Positions 12,213 to 21,639 of a DNA stretch of 64,000 nt are shown here, in pieces. The notes under the pieces were generated by a model. That model ran no database searches. It had not been told where the DNA came from and saw only the letters and a program-made list of their open reading frames with translations. A program made the translations under genes and the position numbers. The first letter of the stretch is position 1. Every line of letters begins with the position of its first letter. The stretch is from Distichodus sexfasciatus (taxonomy: Eukaryota; Chordata; Actinopteri; Characiformes; Distichodontidae): assembly GCA_032718565.1 (NCBI GenBank), contig JAVGVS010000389.1, positions 61,230-125,229 on the forward strand, read 5' to 3'.

Positions 12213-15081
12213 CAAGTAGAATTCAATGTAAGAATACTAGGGCTCATCCTCCAGTCGAAAAACTGACAGGGAAGAAAGACTTTGATTAAAATGCATTGAA
12301 GCAAATGGGGAAAGAACGAGGGATGATAAAAGTTAGAAAAAGACGAGTGCAGGCCAAAACAGATTGAGATGTGTGCTGAGTGAGGTGGTATAAGAACAGT
12401 GTTGACTGTTGTGTGAAAACAGGCAAAGAAATTTGGAAGTTGGAACAATTTGGAGTTGGAACAAAGTTTCCAGCAACAAATTTGTAGGAGGTCAAAAAAG
12501 TAGAAATAAATTAAGAGAATATTAGTGAATGAGGCCCACTGGCTCTGTCTCTGTCTCTCAGATGGAGGAGTTGATGAACGTACTGGAGAAGACTCGTCAG
12601 GAGTTGGATGCTACAAAGCAGCGTCTCTCCTCTACACAGCAGTCGCTGACCGAGAGAGATGGTCACCTGAGCAACCTGAGGCAGGAGAGACGCAAACAGC
12701 TGGAGGAAATCCTTGAAATGAAGTGAGAACCCTTTATGGCTAATGCTGTTCAGTTAAAGGTCCAGGTAGAGGACAGTCCCTCAATCAAAAGTTTAGAACA
12801 TGATGTCTAACTTGCATTACGGTTCAGTGCCATATCTACAGGAGTAGCCTGGTACATTTGTTTGTAGTCAGCAAGTAACAGTCAAATAAAATAAACTTCA
12901 AATGAAAAAAGAAAATGTAATTATTTTTAGAATACCCTTATGGTAGGGCTGGGCTATTAATCGAATGGATATTCAGAACCTGTAATCGACATAAACTTGC
13001 ACATAACTATTATTTTATCTTTAAAATTCAGTTACTTTTTTGTAATAAAACAAAAGCTGCACAGGTTAAAAACTGCTGTAAATGTGTAGTTGCGTGTGTT
13101 AAAAATCTAATAACAGGTCTGGGTTCAGATTTGCATGTTGGTGGCCCTAATGCTTTCTCTTGTCATTGATGTTGCTCTGAATTTTGACATTTCCTTTGTC
13201 TTTACAGGCAACAAGCACTGCTAGCTGCCATCAGTGAGAAGGATGCAAACATTGCACTGCTTGAGCTCTCATCGTCCAACAAGAAGAAGACGCAAGAGGA
13301 AGTGATGTCACTGAAGCGCGAGAAGGACAGACTGATGCAGCAGCTCAAACAGCAGGTTAGTACTTGGTCTTGCAAATTTTTTGCAAGCTTTTCCATCTGT
13401 AGGTTTTAAATAAACTGTATTGGGGCAGACAGCCATTCCACAGTTGTATGCAGCTGTTAGGAAACCTTAAGATTTATTAAAGAACAAAAAAGGGGCACAG
13501 CTAAACTAGTTGAAACCTTTATCAATTAAATATGGCTCACGTTCATGTTTTCGCTCCTCTGTAAATCATAACTGCACAACTACGTATTGTTACTTGTGTT
13601 GTCCTTAATGTGACTTCAGATTGCATGGCTGCATTTGCTGCTCCAAATTTGGTACTTATATGTAGTGCATCACTACAAAATGTATACAAAATTTCATAGT
13701 CCTCAACCACATTGTTTGCTTGGCCTTCACACCTGTGCAACTAGATGTCATCAGAGAGTTACATCTTCTCATTCATTAACGTTTTTGTTGGCGGCAACTT
13801 CATGGTCTGCTTTTTTCTATTGCTATTGCTTGGACCCCTCTATTTGCCATTTTCACCTGTATTCTACTATTCTAATCCAAACAGACTCAGAGCCGCATGA
13901 AACTGATAGCCGACAACTACGAAGATGACCACTACCACCCTCACGCCCCCCCGCCACACCACATCCAGCCCCAACCGCCCCACCCTCACCCTCATCCCCA
14001 TCCTCATCCTCACCACCAACCCCACCCACAACAGCCCCCACCCCAAGCCCAACAACCCCAACCCCAACAGCCCCAGCTCCAACCCATGTACCCCCACGCC
14101 CCGATGGCACAACCTCAGCCCCCGTACCCCCATCCCCAGCACCCGCAACCCCCACTTCCTCCTAATGTCCCGGGGCACCCCACCCCCACCCCCCCAGCAG
14201 TATCCCAACACCCCAGCAACACCCACAACACCCTCTCCCTCAGCAGCCGCCGCCCCCACCACCCCGGGCCCAACAGCCACACCTCCAGCAGGGCCCCCAC
14301 CCACAGGCTCCTCCTCACTCCCACCACCCTGGCCCTCCTCCTCCACACGGGCCCCCACACCCACGACACCCGCCCCCCCACCACCGGGGCACTGCTCGGG
14401 GGCCACTCCACCCCGGACACAGACCCTCTCCAGACCCGGTGAGGTTTTTTAACTTGGGTCTTGGGTTTAAATGTTAAATACGATTTTACGTTTTTTGATA
14501 TGCAGATTTTTGCTTGTCTCTCTCTCTCTCTCTCTGTTGGGACTTGACCTTTAAATCAGAGGAATTTCCAACATTTTCTTAGTTAGTGTCTGAATCAGCT
14601 TAAAGGTAACACAAGGAATTTGACTTGACGTTTGGTTCCAATACAAATGACAGTAATCTTAAGGAAAAAAATAGGGAAAAAATCCAAAAGGTGATTTTAT
14701 TTTTTACATCATCTCATTTCATGAGAATTTGTTGTACGTCTCGTTTTTCAATTTTTAACAATGATACAGCCACCAGGTCATAAAAAATTATTCTCAGTAA
14801 AACATGAATTGTATACATACAGATGTGTTTGTGCCTTGCTGTTAAACACTAGTCAGAAATGTGCTGGAAGCTATTTGGATGATGAACAGCTTGTTTTGTG
14901 GAACATTTATTACAGCAAATACAAGTTTATATGTTCTTTACACCAACCCTTTATAAACTAACTCTTACTTAATAACCTGTGACATGTACATCATCTTACC
15001 TGACTCCATCTAACCTGAACTGTGCTGCTTTTCTGCTGACCGCCGGGCGAACAGGACGATGAGGAGGGCATCTGGGCGTAA
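1715..15081 (+). CDS. erc2: ERC2/CAST (ELKS family) active-zone scaffold, 3' exons
   Basis: Eleven coding exons: 1715-1882, 3141-3308, 4675-4812, 5061-5201, 5482-5622, 6233-6435, 12043-12160, 12562-12722, 13208-13355, 13885-14438 and 15055-15081 (stop). Each has AG/GT borders and phases match except in the 13885-14438 exon. The product is a heptad-rich coiled coil, as in ERC/ELKS proteins, which organise the presynaptic cytomatrix and bind RIM, bassoon and liprin-alpha. ERC2 rather than ERC1 is favoured by DKDKQL, TRQELDATK and ERRKQLEEILEMK. The protein ends DDEEGIWA, the PDZ-binding tail known to bind RIM. The N-terminal exons lie upstream of the window. The exon at 12043 diverges strongly from family sequence after its KDQNKK start. 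Introns contain minisatellites, SINEs and a hAT-type MITE. Family identity is very firm; the ERC2 paralogue assignment is fairly firm. Confidence 0.9.
2215..2525. repeat. Second block of the 24-bp minisatellite
   Basis: About a dozen units of the accagtagggattacgagac type, diverged. Same family as the block at the left edge. Confidence 0.85.
2696..3056. mobile_element. hAT-type MITE with 8-bp target duplication
   Basis: The ends TAGGGCTGGGTTC and AtACCCAGCCCTA are inverted, and the flanking ATACGGAC is identical on both sides (2688-2695 and 3057-3064). The element is 361 bp, with inner TCGATT-rich inverted segments. It sits 84 bp upstream of the erc2 exon at 3141. Confidence 0.85.
3141..5622 (+). 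CDS. erc2: erc2 coiled-coil exons 2-5 of the window
   Basis: Four in-phase exons: 3141-3308 (VDALRLRLEEKE to NVLQKK), 4675-4812 (IENLQEQLRDKD to EEALSEK), 5061-5201 (ERIIERLKEQRE to VELTEKE) and 5482-5622 (SSLIDLKEHASS to ETQLQK). They have 56, 46, 47 and 47 codons, all phase 0. The text is continuous coiled coil without insertions. The first intron after 3308 is nearly free of A on this strand (T/G then C/T). Confidence 0.9.
3340..4040 (+). repeat. T/G-only minisatellite, about 109-bp unit
   Basis: The motif ctttttggggttttgtg starts at 3454 and 3563, with a diverged copy near 3671 and a longer-spaced copy near 3808. Units contain several GGGG runs and almost no A or C on this strand. It lies in the erc2 intron after 3308. 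Confidence 0.8.
4060..4300 (+). repeat. Polypyrimidine tract
   Basis: A C/T-dominated block immediately following the T/G-rich block. Together they make nearly 1 kb strongly depleted of A on the plus strand. Confidence 0.8.
5683..5752 (+). mobile_element. SINE-like tRNA-derived repeat
   Basis: The sequence ggcggcactgtggcggttag, gctgccacttcacagcaaga and ggttctgggttcgatacccg shows A- and B-box spacing like a widespread fish repeat. Located in an erc2 intron. Confidence 0.6.
6233..6435 (+). CDS. erc2: erc2 exon (DKDKKIAELE region)
   Basis: The exon reads KAHEVEV, then YVDRVKLLEKEV, then EKNDKDKKIAELE, ending in phase 2 before gtgaga. The acceptor (gatgcag) lacks a strong pyrimidine tract, so the start rests on phase and on the family sequence (QLxKKAH). 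It joins directly to the exon at 12043 to read ELER-QGKDQNKK, without the small alternative insert that some ERC2 isoforms carry here. The intron that follows is 5.6 kb. Confidence 0.85.
7040..7720 (+). repeat. Long C/T-rich tract
   Basis: About 680 bases of mostly pyrimidine in the large erc2 intron. Apparent open frames across it are low-complexity Ser/Leu/Phe text and not genes. Confidence 0.8.
7867..7901 (+). other. Possible alternative microexon in erc2 intron
   Basis: A C-rich tract ending ccccag is followed by about 35 bases reading QIGGMVWDFLGK in one frame and then a strong gtgagt donor. Exon lengths of 32 or 35 from the two possible AGs would not keep the erc2 frame between the phase-2 and phase-0 neighbours. 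It may be a poison exon, part of an unknown isoform, or chance. Confidence 0.2.
12161..12211. repeat. GT microsatellite directly at an erc2 donor site
   Basis: The donor gtgggt after the exon ending 12160 runs straight into a GT repeat of about 40 bases. Other GT/CA runs lie at 1036-1052, 1888-1921, 19031-19052 and 19762-19791. Confidence 0.9.
13885..14438 (+). CDS. erc2: erc2 C-terminal His/Pro/Gln-rich exon, frame inconsistent
   Basis: The exon opens in the expected frame with TQSRMKLIADNYEDDHYH and becomes His/Pro/Gln-rich, where ERC2 normally has a shorter His run. The conserved end, HPGHRPSPDP just before the donor, is in a different frame. The exon is 554 bases long, so phase to the last exon is off by one. 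Both halves look like genuine H/P/Q-rich coding text, and the switch lies near 14165-14215 within C runs. Followed literally, the starting frame reads on through the donor to a TGA at 14440. Either one base is missing from this sequence or the allele encodes a changed tail. Confidence 0.75.
15055..15081 (+). CDS. erc2: erc2 last coding exon (DDEEGIWA stop)
   Basis: Eight codons and TAA follow an acag acceptor. They give DDEEGIWA, the conserved ERC C-terminus that binds the RIM PDZ domain. This short exon fixes the correct frame for the end of the preceding exon. Confidence 0.88.
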   Translation, partial: DDEEGIWA

Positions 15082-16156
15082 CTTTTTCCAAACCAAAGGT
15101 GTCATGATGTTTTCCAGGGTGAGACATGCAAAGCATTTTAACTCGCACTTAATACAAACTTACACTAAAACACTAACATCTGCTGGCTACTGTAAGAAAA
15201 TCTCACTAGTTCTTAGAGGTTAGACTGGGCTCATACTTGTTTCTATCTTTTAATTGTTTTTTTCGCCCTTTTCCCTCCCTCCTTCTGCTGGTAGATGCCA
15301 TGGCTATGTAGTTGGAGGTCCATAGCCATGTCATGCAGCTGAAACTATTTTTTAATACACTTGGCCGAACTCTCATCACCCAACACACACCCACAGACGG
15401 GGCCGACACACTGAGCGGGGGAGAGCAGGGGGTGTGAGTGTGTGAGCGGAGTTTACAGGTCAACACCTGAGCAGGTAAGGACTCCCCTAAAACCTTCATG
15501 GTTACATTGTCTTTAATACATTGCGTCCAAAAAGGAAGCTCTAATACCTTGAAAATCTGTCAACATTTGTTATCGGTAAAAAAATATCGGTCATAAATCA
15601 TTGCCGGACAATAATATCGGCACAACGATTTATTGGTCATCCTCTATTGCCTTTTCGACACCGAATTTTACATTTCTCTTCATTTTTTTGCAGATGAGAG
15701 AAGGGCTCAGACAGCGAGGGTGATTTCGGATGGAGGAGACACTGGACAGTTTCACGCCTCATCGAGTGCCATTCAGAAACGCTGCCTTGGATGACTTTGC
15801 GCTTATTTAAAAGCGTCCAGTTGAACACTGTCGCTCTTTCTCAACCCTTTTTCTGGCACTTCTGTGTCATCTGTCTCCGCCCCTCTCGCCTGCTTGACTC
15901 CACCTCCTCTCTGACTCAGCCACTCGGCTTGTGCGATGGGTCCCGCCAATCACAACAAACGAACAATCAAAGAAACAAAAATCGCGCCCCTCGTCTTCAG
16001 CCATTGGAAGGTTCTGTGGTCTGATTAAGGATTTCCTTGCAAATCTTCTTGTGAATTCTAAACTTGTTTTGAACTTTGTTGTTTAAGAAATCTGTTGCCA
16101 AGAATTGTCAGTTTCTGTTGTGTTTACATTAGCACCAGGTCAGGGATTTTTTTCAA

Positions 16157-16290
16157 CAGATCCTACAAGGTTTTAATATTTACATTTTCATGCAAACCAA
16201 ACAGAGTGCGCAGGCTACGAATTATACAGTGGATTTTTGGAGTGCACCATGTATTCCCAAGTCACAATATTAGAACCTTGTAGGATCTGA
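16157..16290. repeat. 24-nt inverted repeat in erc2 3' UTR
   Basis: The arm cagatcctacaaggttttaa (from 16157) is complementary to the arm ending at 16290 (ttagaaccttgtaggatctg). There is one mismatch, which would be a G-U pair in RNA. The loop is about 86 bases. Confidence 0.8.
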
Positions 16291-16828
16291 CTGATGAACC
16301 CTGCTCTTAAACTCTCAAACATATCAGGGTCATATTTCCAGGGGAGGGAGCCGAAGGTAAGGGTGAGGGACGCTGTTGCTCTTGAAGTCTCCACGCCACG
16401 GGGACGTAACCAGAGGCTGCCAAGAGTGTGCCGTGACGCAATGGGCATGTGTCGCGTCAGCTCAGTAGCCTTATAGATGCCACTTCTGCCAATTCAACAC
16501 CAATCAGAAAATACGTGACTTTGTGTCTTTTGCGATGCTGCATCCCTATTTATAAAAAATGTACTTGGTAACTTAAAGCTTAAAGCTACATCATTTTAAA
16601 AGTAGCTTTCTACCCTGGTAAGCTACTAATATAGCTGGTTAAGTTAGTAGCGTCACAAATTTTATTAGCAACTCCAACACTGATCATGAACTACTACGTT
16701 GGGCATTACAGCTGGTTTCAATCTCGTACAGTCAGTCTAGCGTTACCTCACCCGTTAGCCAGAAGCCGTCTATGCAGGGTTACATTCCAGCATTTTTAAA
16801 AATCTGTTTCTAGCTTCCAAACTTGCTG

Positions 16829-16864
<36 letters not shown>

Positions 16865-19032
16865 TAGCAGCGGCATTGGCTGAATTACTTTTTTTGTGCT
16901 GAAATCTTTTGATGCACCTTCTGGGTTTGGTTTTGCATTTGAGAACATGCACCTATGCACCACCTTCGCCATCGACGCGCCAGGCAAATTCAGGCTCGGA
17001 AGTAAACAACGACGTCCACCCTTTGCCAGGGATCTTCTTCAATGGTGCTTTAACTGGTGCTTGACATCCAACACCGATGGAGACAGCCATCGCTTCGCTG
17101 ACCGCTGTCCATCACTCCCAGGAAATTTGTAAGCATGTTTTTTGGGTGCCAGATCCAACGATGCTCAGAAACATATATTACCTTTTTGGGGGGAAGACGC
17201 CGCAAGTCCTGAGAGGAGTCGCTTGTTTCCTGACGTCCCAACATTGGTGGATGGAAGGTCACTGTTCTATCTTAGAAAACTTTTGAAAAATATCCTACAG
17301 ATCCAGAGAAACAGGACGTCGATCACCCCTTTATTTATTCGGAGTGTGAAGAAAAGCCTTTTTGTCGCTCGTACTGCCTCTAGCAAACTGTGTCGTCTCT
17401 CTCCCATGGTGGCTCGTAGTGCCTCAACATAGCATATATATACACATGGACTCTCCAAAAAACATACATAGATATTATAGATATATGAGATAGATAGATA
17501 TATATATATATAAAAATGTGTCTATATTGTAGTGGGAACATTATGTCTGGATTTTTTTTCTTTTTTAGAAAACGTGTTCCGCTTTTGTTTTCTAAACAAT
17601 GGGAGAGAAAAAATGATCCTAGTAAGTGCTGTGATGTCTCTTCATTGTAACTCGGCCAAAAAAAAAGGTTTCATTGGAACGACTTCAAGGGACGGATATC
17701 AGTACAGCTGTAAAATCCCAACGTGAAAGTTCACGCAGTCTGATTTGAAAAAGACATGAAAATGATCTGTGTCTTCGGGCTGGACGGAGGGATGGTTCCC
17801 TTTTTTGATGCAAGTCATGTTAACACAATAAGAAACGTACCAACAGCAGTCGAATTTCTTGCACTCAACGCTGAAGAACTGAAGGATTCGGTCGTTTATT
17901 GTCGTAAATCTGAGATCTGACTGTTCATGTTCCCACATGAGTGCTGTGCTTTTTCCCGTCGCTGCTGTAGCTTCATTCTAGAACCTTCGGACTTTTCGGA
18001 GCGCCTCATTTTGTTTCGCCTCGACTTTCATCTCGTCTTCGATTAACAGACCCGAGGGATCGTCGCCGTCGTCTTCATCCTCATCATCGTCGTAATCATC
18101 TGGAACTGTCATCCGCTCGTGACGTTCCGTGTGCTCGTGTGTTTTCTCCCGTGACGTTAGTGTAAAATTAGGCCGAATAAGCAGGAAAAAAGGAATATGG
18201 AACTTAACACTATAAAACAAAACAAATAAATAAATAAATGGGGGCTCGTTTTGTCAAGTCCTCCATTTTCAGGTCCTTTAAACTTCTGAATACTTGAAGT
18301 AGGAGGGAATCTCCTACCTTTAAAGAAAAAGAGAGAAATACAGTTAAAGGAGAGAATAATGCGTATATAACGACGACGCTGCATGTTGAGTTCTGTGTTT
18401 CGTGCCAACTGCCGGTTCGAAGTCCGACTCGAATGAAAGGACTTTTTGACGGAGTTCCAGAGGACTTGTTGAGAAAAATAAGGAACAAAACCTGTTTTGT
18501 TTTGTTTTTTAATTGTGTGCCAGTATAGATTTTAGTTTCCGATGTCAAAAATGCAAAACCTCTGAACGAGGACTGAGAAAAAAAAGAGAAGAAAATATCA
18601 CTGTGACCAATGCCAGAAAAAAGAGAGAAAAAAGGTGTTTTGTATTTTGAAATGGTGTTTTTATTTTTGCTTATGCTTTTATTATTTTCAATTTTATATT
18701 TTATTCTATAATTTATGGAACATGTCCGTTTGAGACTGTAAGATTTGTACATGTATTTATTTATTTATCTATGTATTTATTGATTTTTTCGGTTGTACAG
18801 TTTTGGTAGTGTGTGTCCGCATGCTGAATGGATAACTGTGTGAATTCGGGGCCCGCGTCCCATAATGCATCTGTGCCCGGCGCGTGGAGGTGCATTCCAG
18901 ATCCTCGCTCGTTGTTTGTTGTTTTTCAGGAGTGATGCTTCCTCGTCCGTCCGGCGTCTCCCTCTAGTGGACAGCAGCCGTGCAAATAATTGAAAGCATT
19001 AGCATGTTTTTGGGATGTAAATTGGAATGTTT

Positions 19033-19090
<58 letters not shown>

Positions 19091-19353
19091 ATGTGAGTGT
19101 GTATGACTGTATGTTGGTCTTAGATTGTGTGCAAGTGAGTGAGTGTGTGTGTGTATGTGTGTGGACAGTGGACGTGGGCGAGTGTTATGGAGCTCTTGAT
19201 AGCAGCTGGTTTGAGATGCTGGAGAGTGTGTGGGGCTCAGCATGGTGTGTGTGTGTTAAAGCCAGCGGGACTGACTCCATCCCCAAGTGTTTGCTGTTGT
19301 GTGTTGTAATCCAATTTATTCCTGAGTGTTGGTCAGCTGGTTTATATCCACTC

Positions 19354-19359
19354 AATAAA
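19354..19359 (+). terminator. erc2: Candidate erc2 poly(A) signal AATAAA
   Basis: A canonical AATAAA followed by T- and GT-rich sequence (19371-19395), as expected of a cleavage and polyadenylation site. It is the last such hexamer before GT-rich repeat DNA. No transcript evidence is available. Confidence 0.45.
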
Positions 19360-19479
19360 AAGTGACTCTTTCTGCTGTTTGTTGTTTTGTGTGGAAATAT
19401 GCAAAAATGTCATCATTAATTATCAAGCAGCCGCTTTAAAAACTTTATTCATTTTACATTTATAAGCAGTTATAGTCGT

Positions 19480-19756
19480 CACATTCAGATGTGTTTGTGT
19501 AATCCCTGTTTGCTTGTATGATTGTATCAAAGGGTATGTGTATGTCTTTTTGCATTACTGTGTAGAAGTGTGTGTGTGTGTTTGCATGATTGTGTACGTA
19601 AAAGTTTGTGTGTTTACATGATTGTGTATGCAAGTGTGTATATGTGTGTTACACGTGGAAGTGTGTCTGTGCATGAGCACGAGTTTAATTGTGTGTGCTT
19701 GCTTGTGCGTGTTTGCATAATTCTTTGTGCCTGTCCTTGTATGCATGAGTATGTAG

Positions 19757-19793
<37 letters not shown>

Positions 19794-19900
19794 ATGTATG
19801 GCTCTGTCTTAGCGTGATTACGTGTGTGTTTGCATGAACTTGTGAGTAAGTAAGTGTGTGAGTTTGTTTGCATGAGTACACTGAAGAGTAAAAGTTCTAT
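19480..19900 (+). repeat. GT-rich degenerate tandem region
   Basis: Repeated phrases such as gtgtgtttgcatgattgtgt occur at roughly 30-50-base spacing just downstream of the proposed erc2 poly(A) site. Non-coding. Confidence 0.65.
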
Positions 19901-20947
19901 TTTCTGCAGGATGTATGTCTAAAGTCATTATGCTGCACCACAGCGCCCTCCACTTGATGTAGAATGAACTGCAGTAAACTATGTTTACGTTTACTTCCAC
20001 AGTTATTTATTACTGAAAGTAACTCAAACGTAATGCAGGAGTCGTATAACGCATTACAATTCCGAGACAATAATAATGTAATCGTAACGAATTACTCTGG
20101 AATTACTGTAACTAGTAATCTATAATTTATTATATTTGGGAAGAAACGCAACACTGTGGATGACACAGTTTTGATGTAGTTGGCTACTTTTTCTTTGAAG
20201 CTTGTCATGTAGCTAACTATTAGATTTGTAAAAAAACAAACAAACAAACAAAAAAAACCCTACTATATTTCAATCATAAAAGCTACCATTTGAAGGTAGC
20301 TTCCCCAACAAAGTGTGTGTTTATTTGTCGCAGATTAGTTGTAACTGTACAGCAGGAAGCCGCTGAAGCTGCTGTGTTTTTCAGAGTAAGAAATGTGTGA
20401 ATTTTTCAACAGTCTGATGTAAAATATTCTGGTGCTTGATATATTGCCCAATAGGGCTGTGCGATATGATCTCAAATATATCACGGTTAATTGAACACTT
20501 TACCTTGAGTACAATTAGTTAGATTTTTTCTGGGTCTTTTTTTGCCCTCATAGTTCACTGACAAGATTAACACTGTAAATATGCTCCAGTATTAGAGGTT
20601 AGACATTAATACATATTTATTTCTAATGAAAGAGTTCTTTGTGATTTTTTTTAAATGGGTGACAATGTTTACTGGAGCAATCTTCTTTGTAAGGAATCAT
20701 TTACTTAAATTTGGGGGGTAGTTGACAGCATAACAGTTAGGGAGTTGGCCCCATGATCGTTTCAAGTCTCAGACCGGTAAAGGTAATGACAAATAGTCAC
20801 TCACTTAAATTCACTTTAATGGGTTTCAGCTACTATATACACTACTGACACACTCCATTTCTATAGGCACCGTTCTCACTATCATCCCGGGACATGACAA
20901 AATTGACTTTGCATTAAGACTCTTTCAACTCTGATGAGCTTTCCTAC

Positions 20948-21636
20948 CAGTTTTGGGATCATATCCTTCCCCGATGTTTGTTTCCACATATGAGAATACC
21001 AGTGTGGCGTCTTCCTGGTAAGGTCCAATGTGTCCTTTCACTCCTAGCCGTGACATAACTGCGGTGAAAGCTATTTTACGCTCTACAGAACACAAAAAAG
21101 GACAAAATGTGTGTGTACATCCCAACCAATGAAATCCTTACTGCTTTTCTGTTACCGTCCTCAAATGTTTAAACCTTAGAATAAGACCTCCTGTTGAATT
21201 TAAGTGATGTTACAAGTAAGCGTTTGAATCACAAGTTTCATTACAATACATTATTATATTAATTTAATATCACAAAGTCCCGTATGATACAATTTCCATA
21301 TATTTGAATGAGTCTTGTCTTTCAATCAAAATAGACCTGTTTAATATAGCTACCAATCATCATGTTTAGTGTCATTTTTTGAGCATGTGATCTGCATCTG
21401 ATGTACATGTGTATTTCTCAACAACTGGAATAAACCACACATTTACACTCTCACACTTTGAACCCTTAAGTTAAATCAAAAGCAGCTACGTACCTTCCTG
21501 GAGTTTTTTCCACCTCTTCTTTAAGTTGCTGTATTGATTCCTTCATTTCCACAATATCTTTCCAAACTGATAAGTCCTGAGTCCATGCACCTGAAAAACT
21601 ATACGGTGCCAAAAAGATCAAGCTCAAGAGATGCAT
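20948..21636 (-). pseudogene. C1q-like gene fragment, probable pseudogene
   Basis: Two exon-like pieces. The first, 21636-21494, starts at ATG with a hydrophobic signal-like stretch (MHLLSLIFLAPYSFSGAW) and a charged helical segment (KESIQQLKEEVEK), ending before gtacgt. The second, 21082-20948, reads RKIAFTAVMSRLGVKGHIGP and ends GEGYDPKTG before gtagga; this is the first third of a C1q globular domain. Signal peptide, short coil and C1q head are the usual plan of fish C1q-like secreted proteins. The phases of the two pieces do not join (2 into 1), and no exon for the rest of the C1q domain (GxFTAPxxGxYxF) is seen down to 19400. I infer a truncated copy. A missed middle exon remains possible. 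Confidence 0.6.
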
Positions 21637-21639
21637 TTT

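Larger units (their letters stand above)
15082..19380 (+). other. erc2: Probable erc2 3' untranslated region
   Basis: No long conserved open frame is seen between the erc2 stop and a canonical AATAAA at 19354-19359. An earlier AATAAA cluster lies near 18224-18238. Splice-like signals occur at 15120 (gtgaga donor), 15296 (ggtag acceptor), 15475 (gtaagg donor) and 15694 (tttgcag acceptor), so the proximal UTR may be spliced. A 24-nt inverted repeat is present at 16157-16290, and a (GT)n(GA)n tract at about 19031-19088. The UTR extent is an inference. Confidence 0.5.

Noticed and set aside
13867..14406. Long minus-strand Gly/Val-rich frame
   Set aside because: Reverse of the His/Pro/Gln-rich erc2 exon; composition shadow only.
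19027..19365. Plus-strand frame with Cys-Val and Glu-Arg repeats
   Set aside because: GT and GA microsatellites followed by UTR; no family resemblance.
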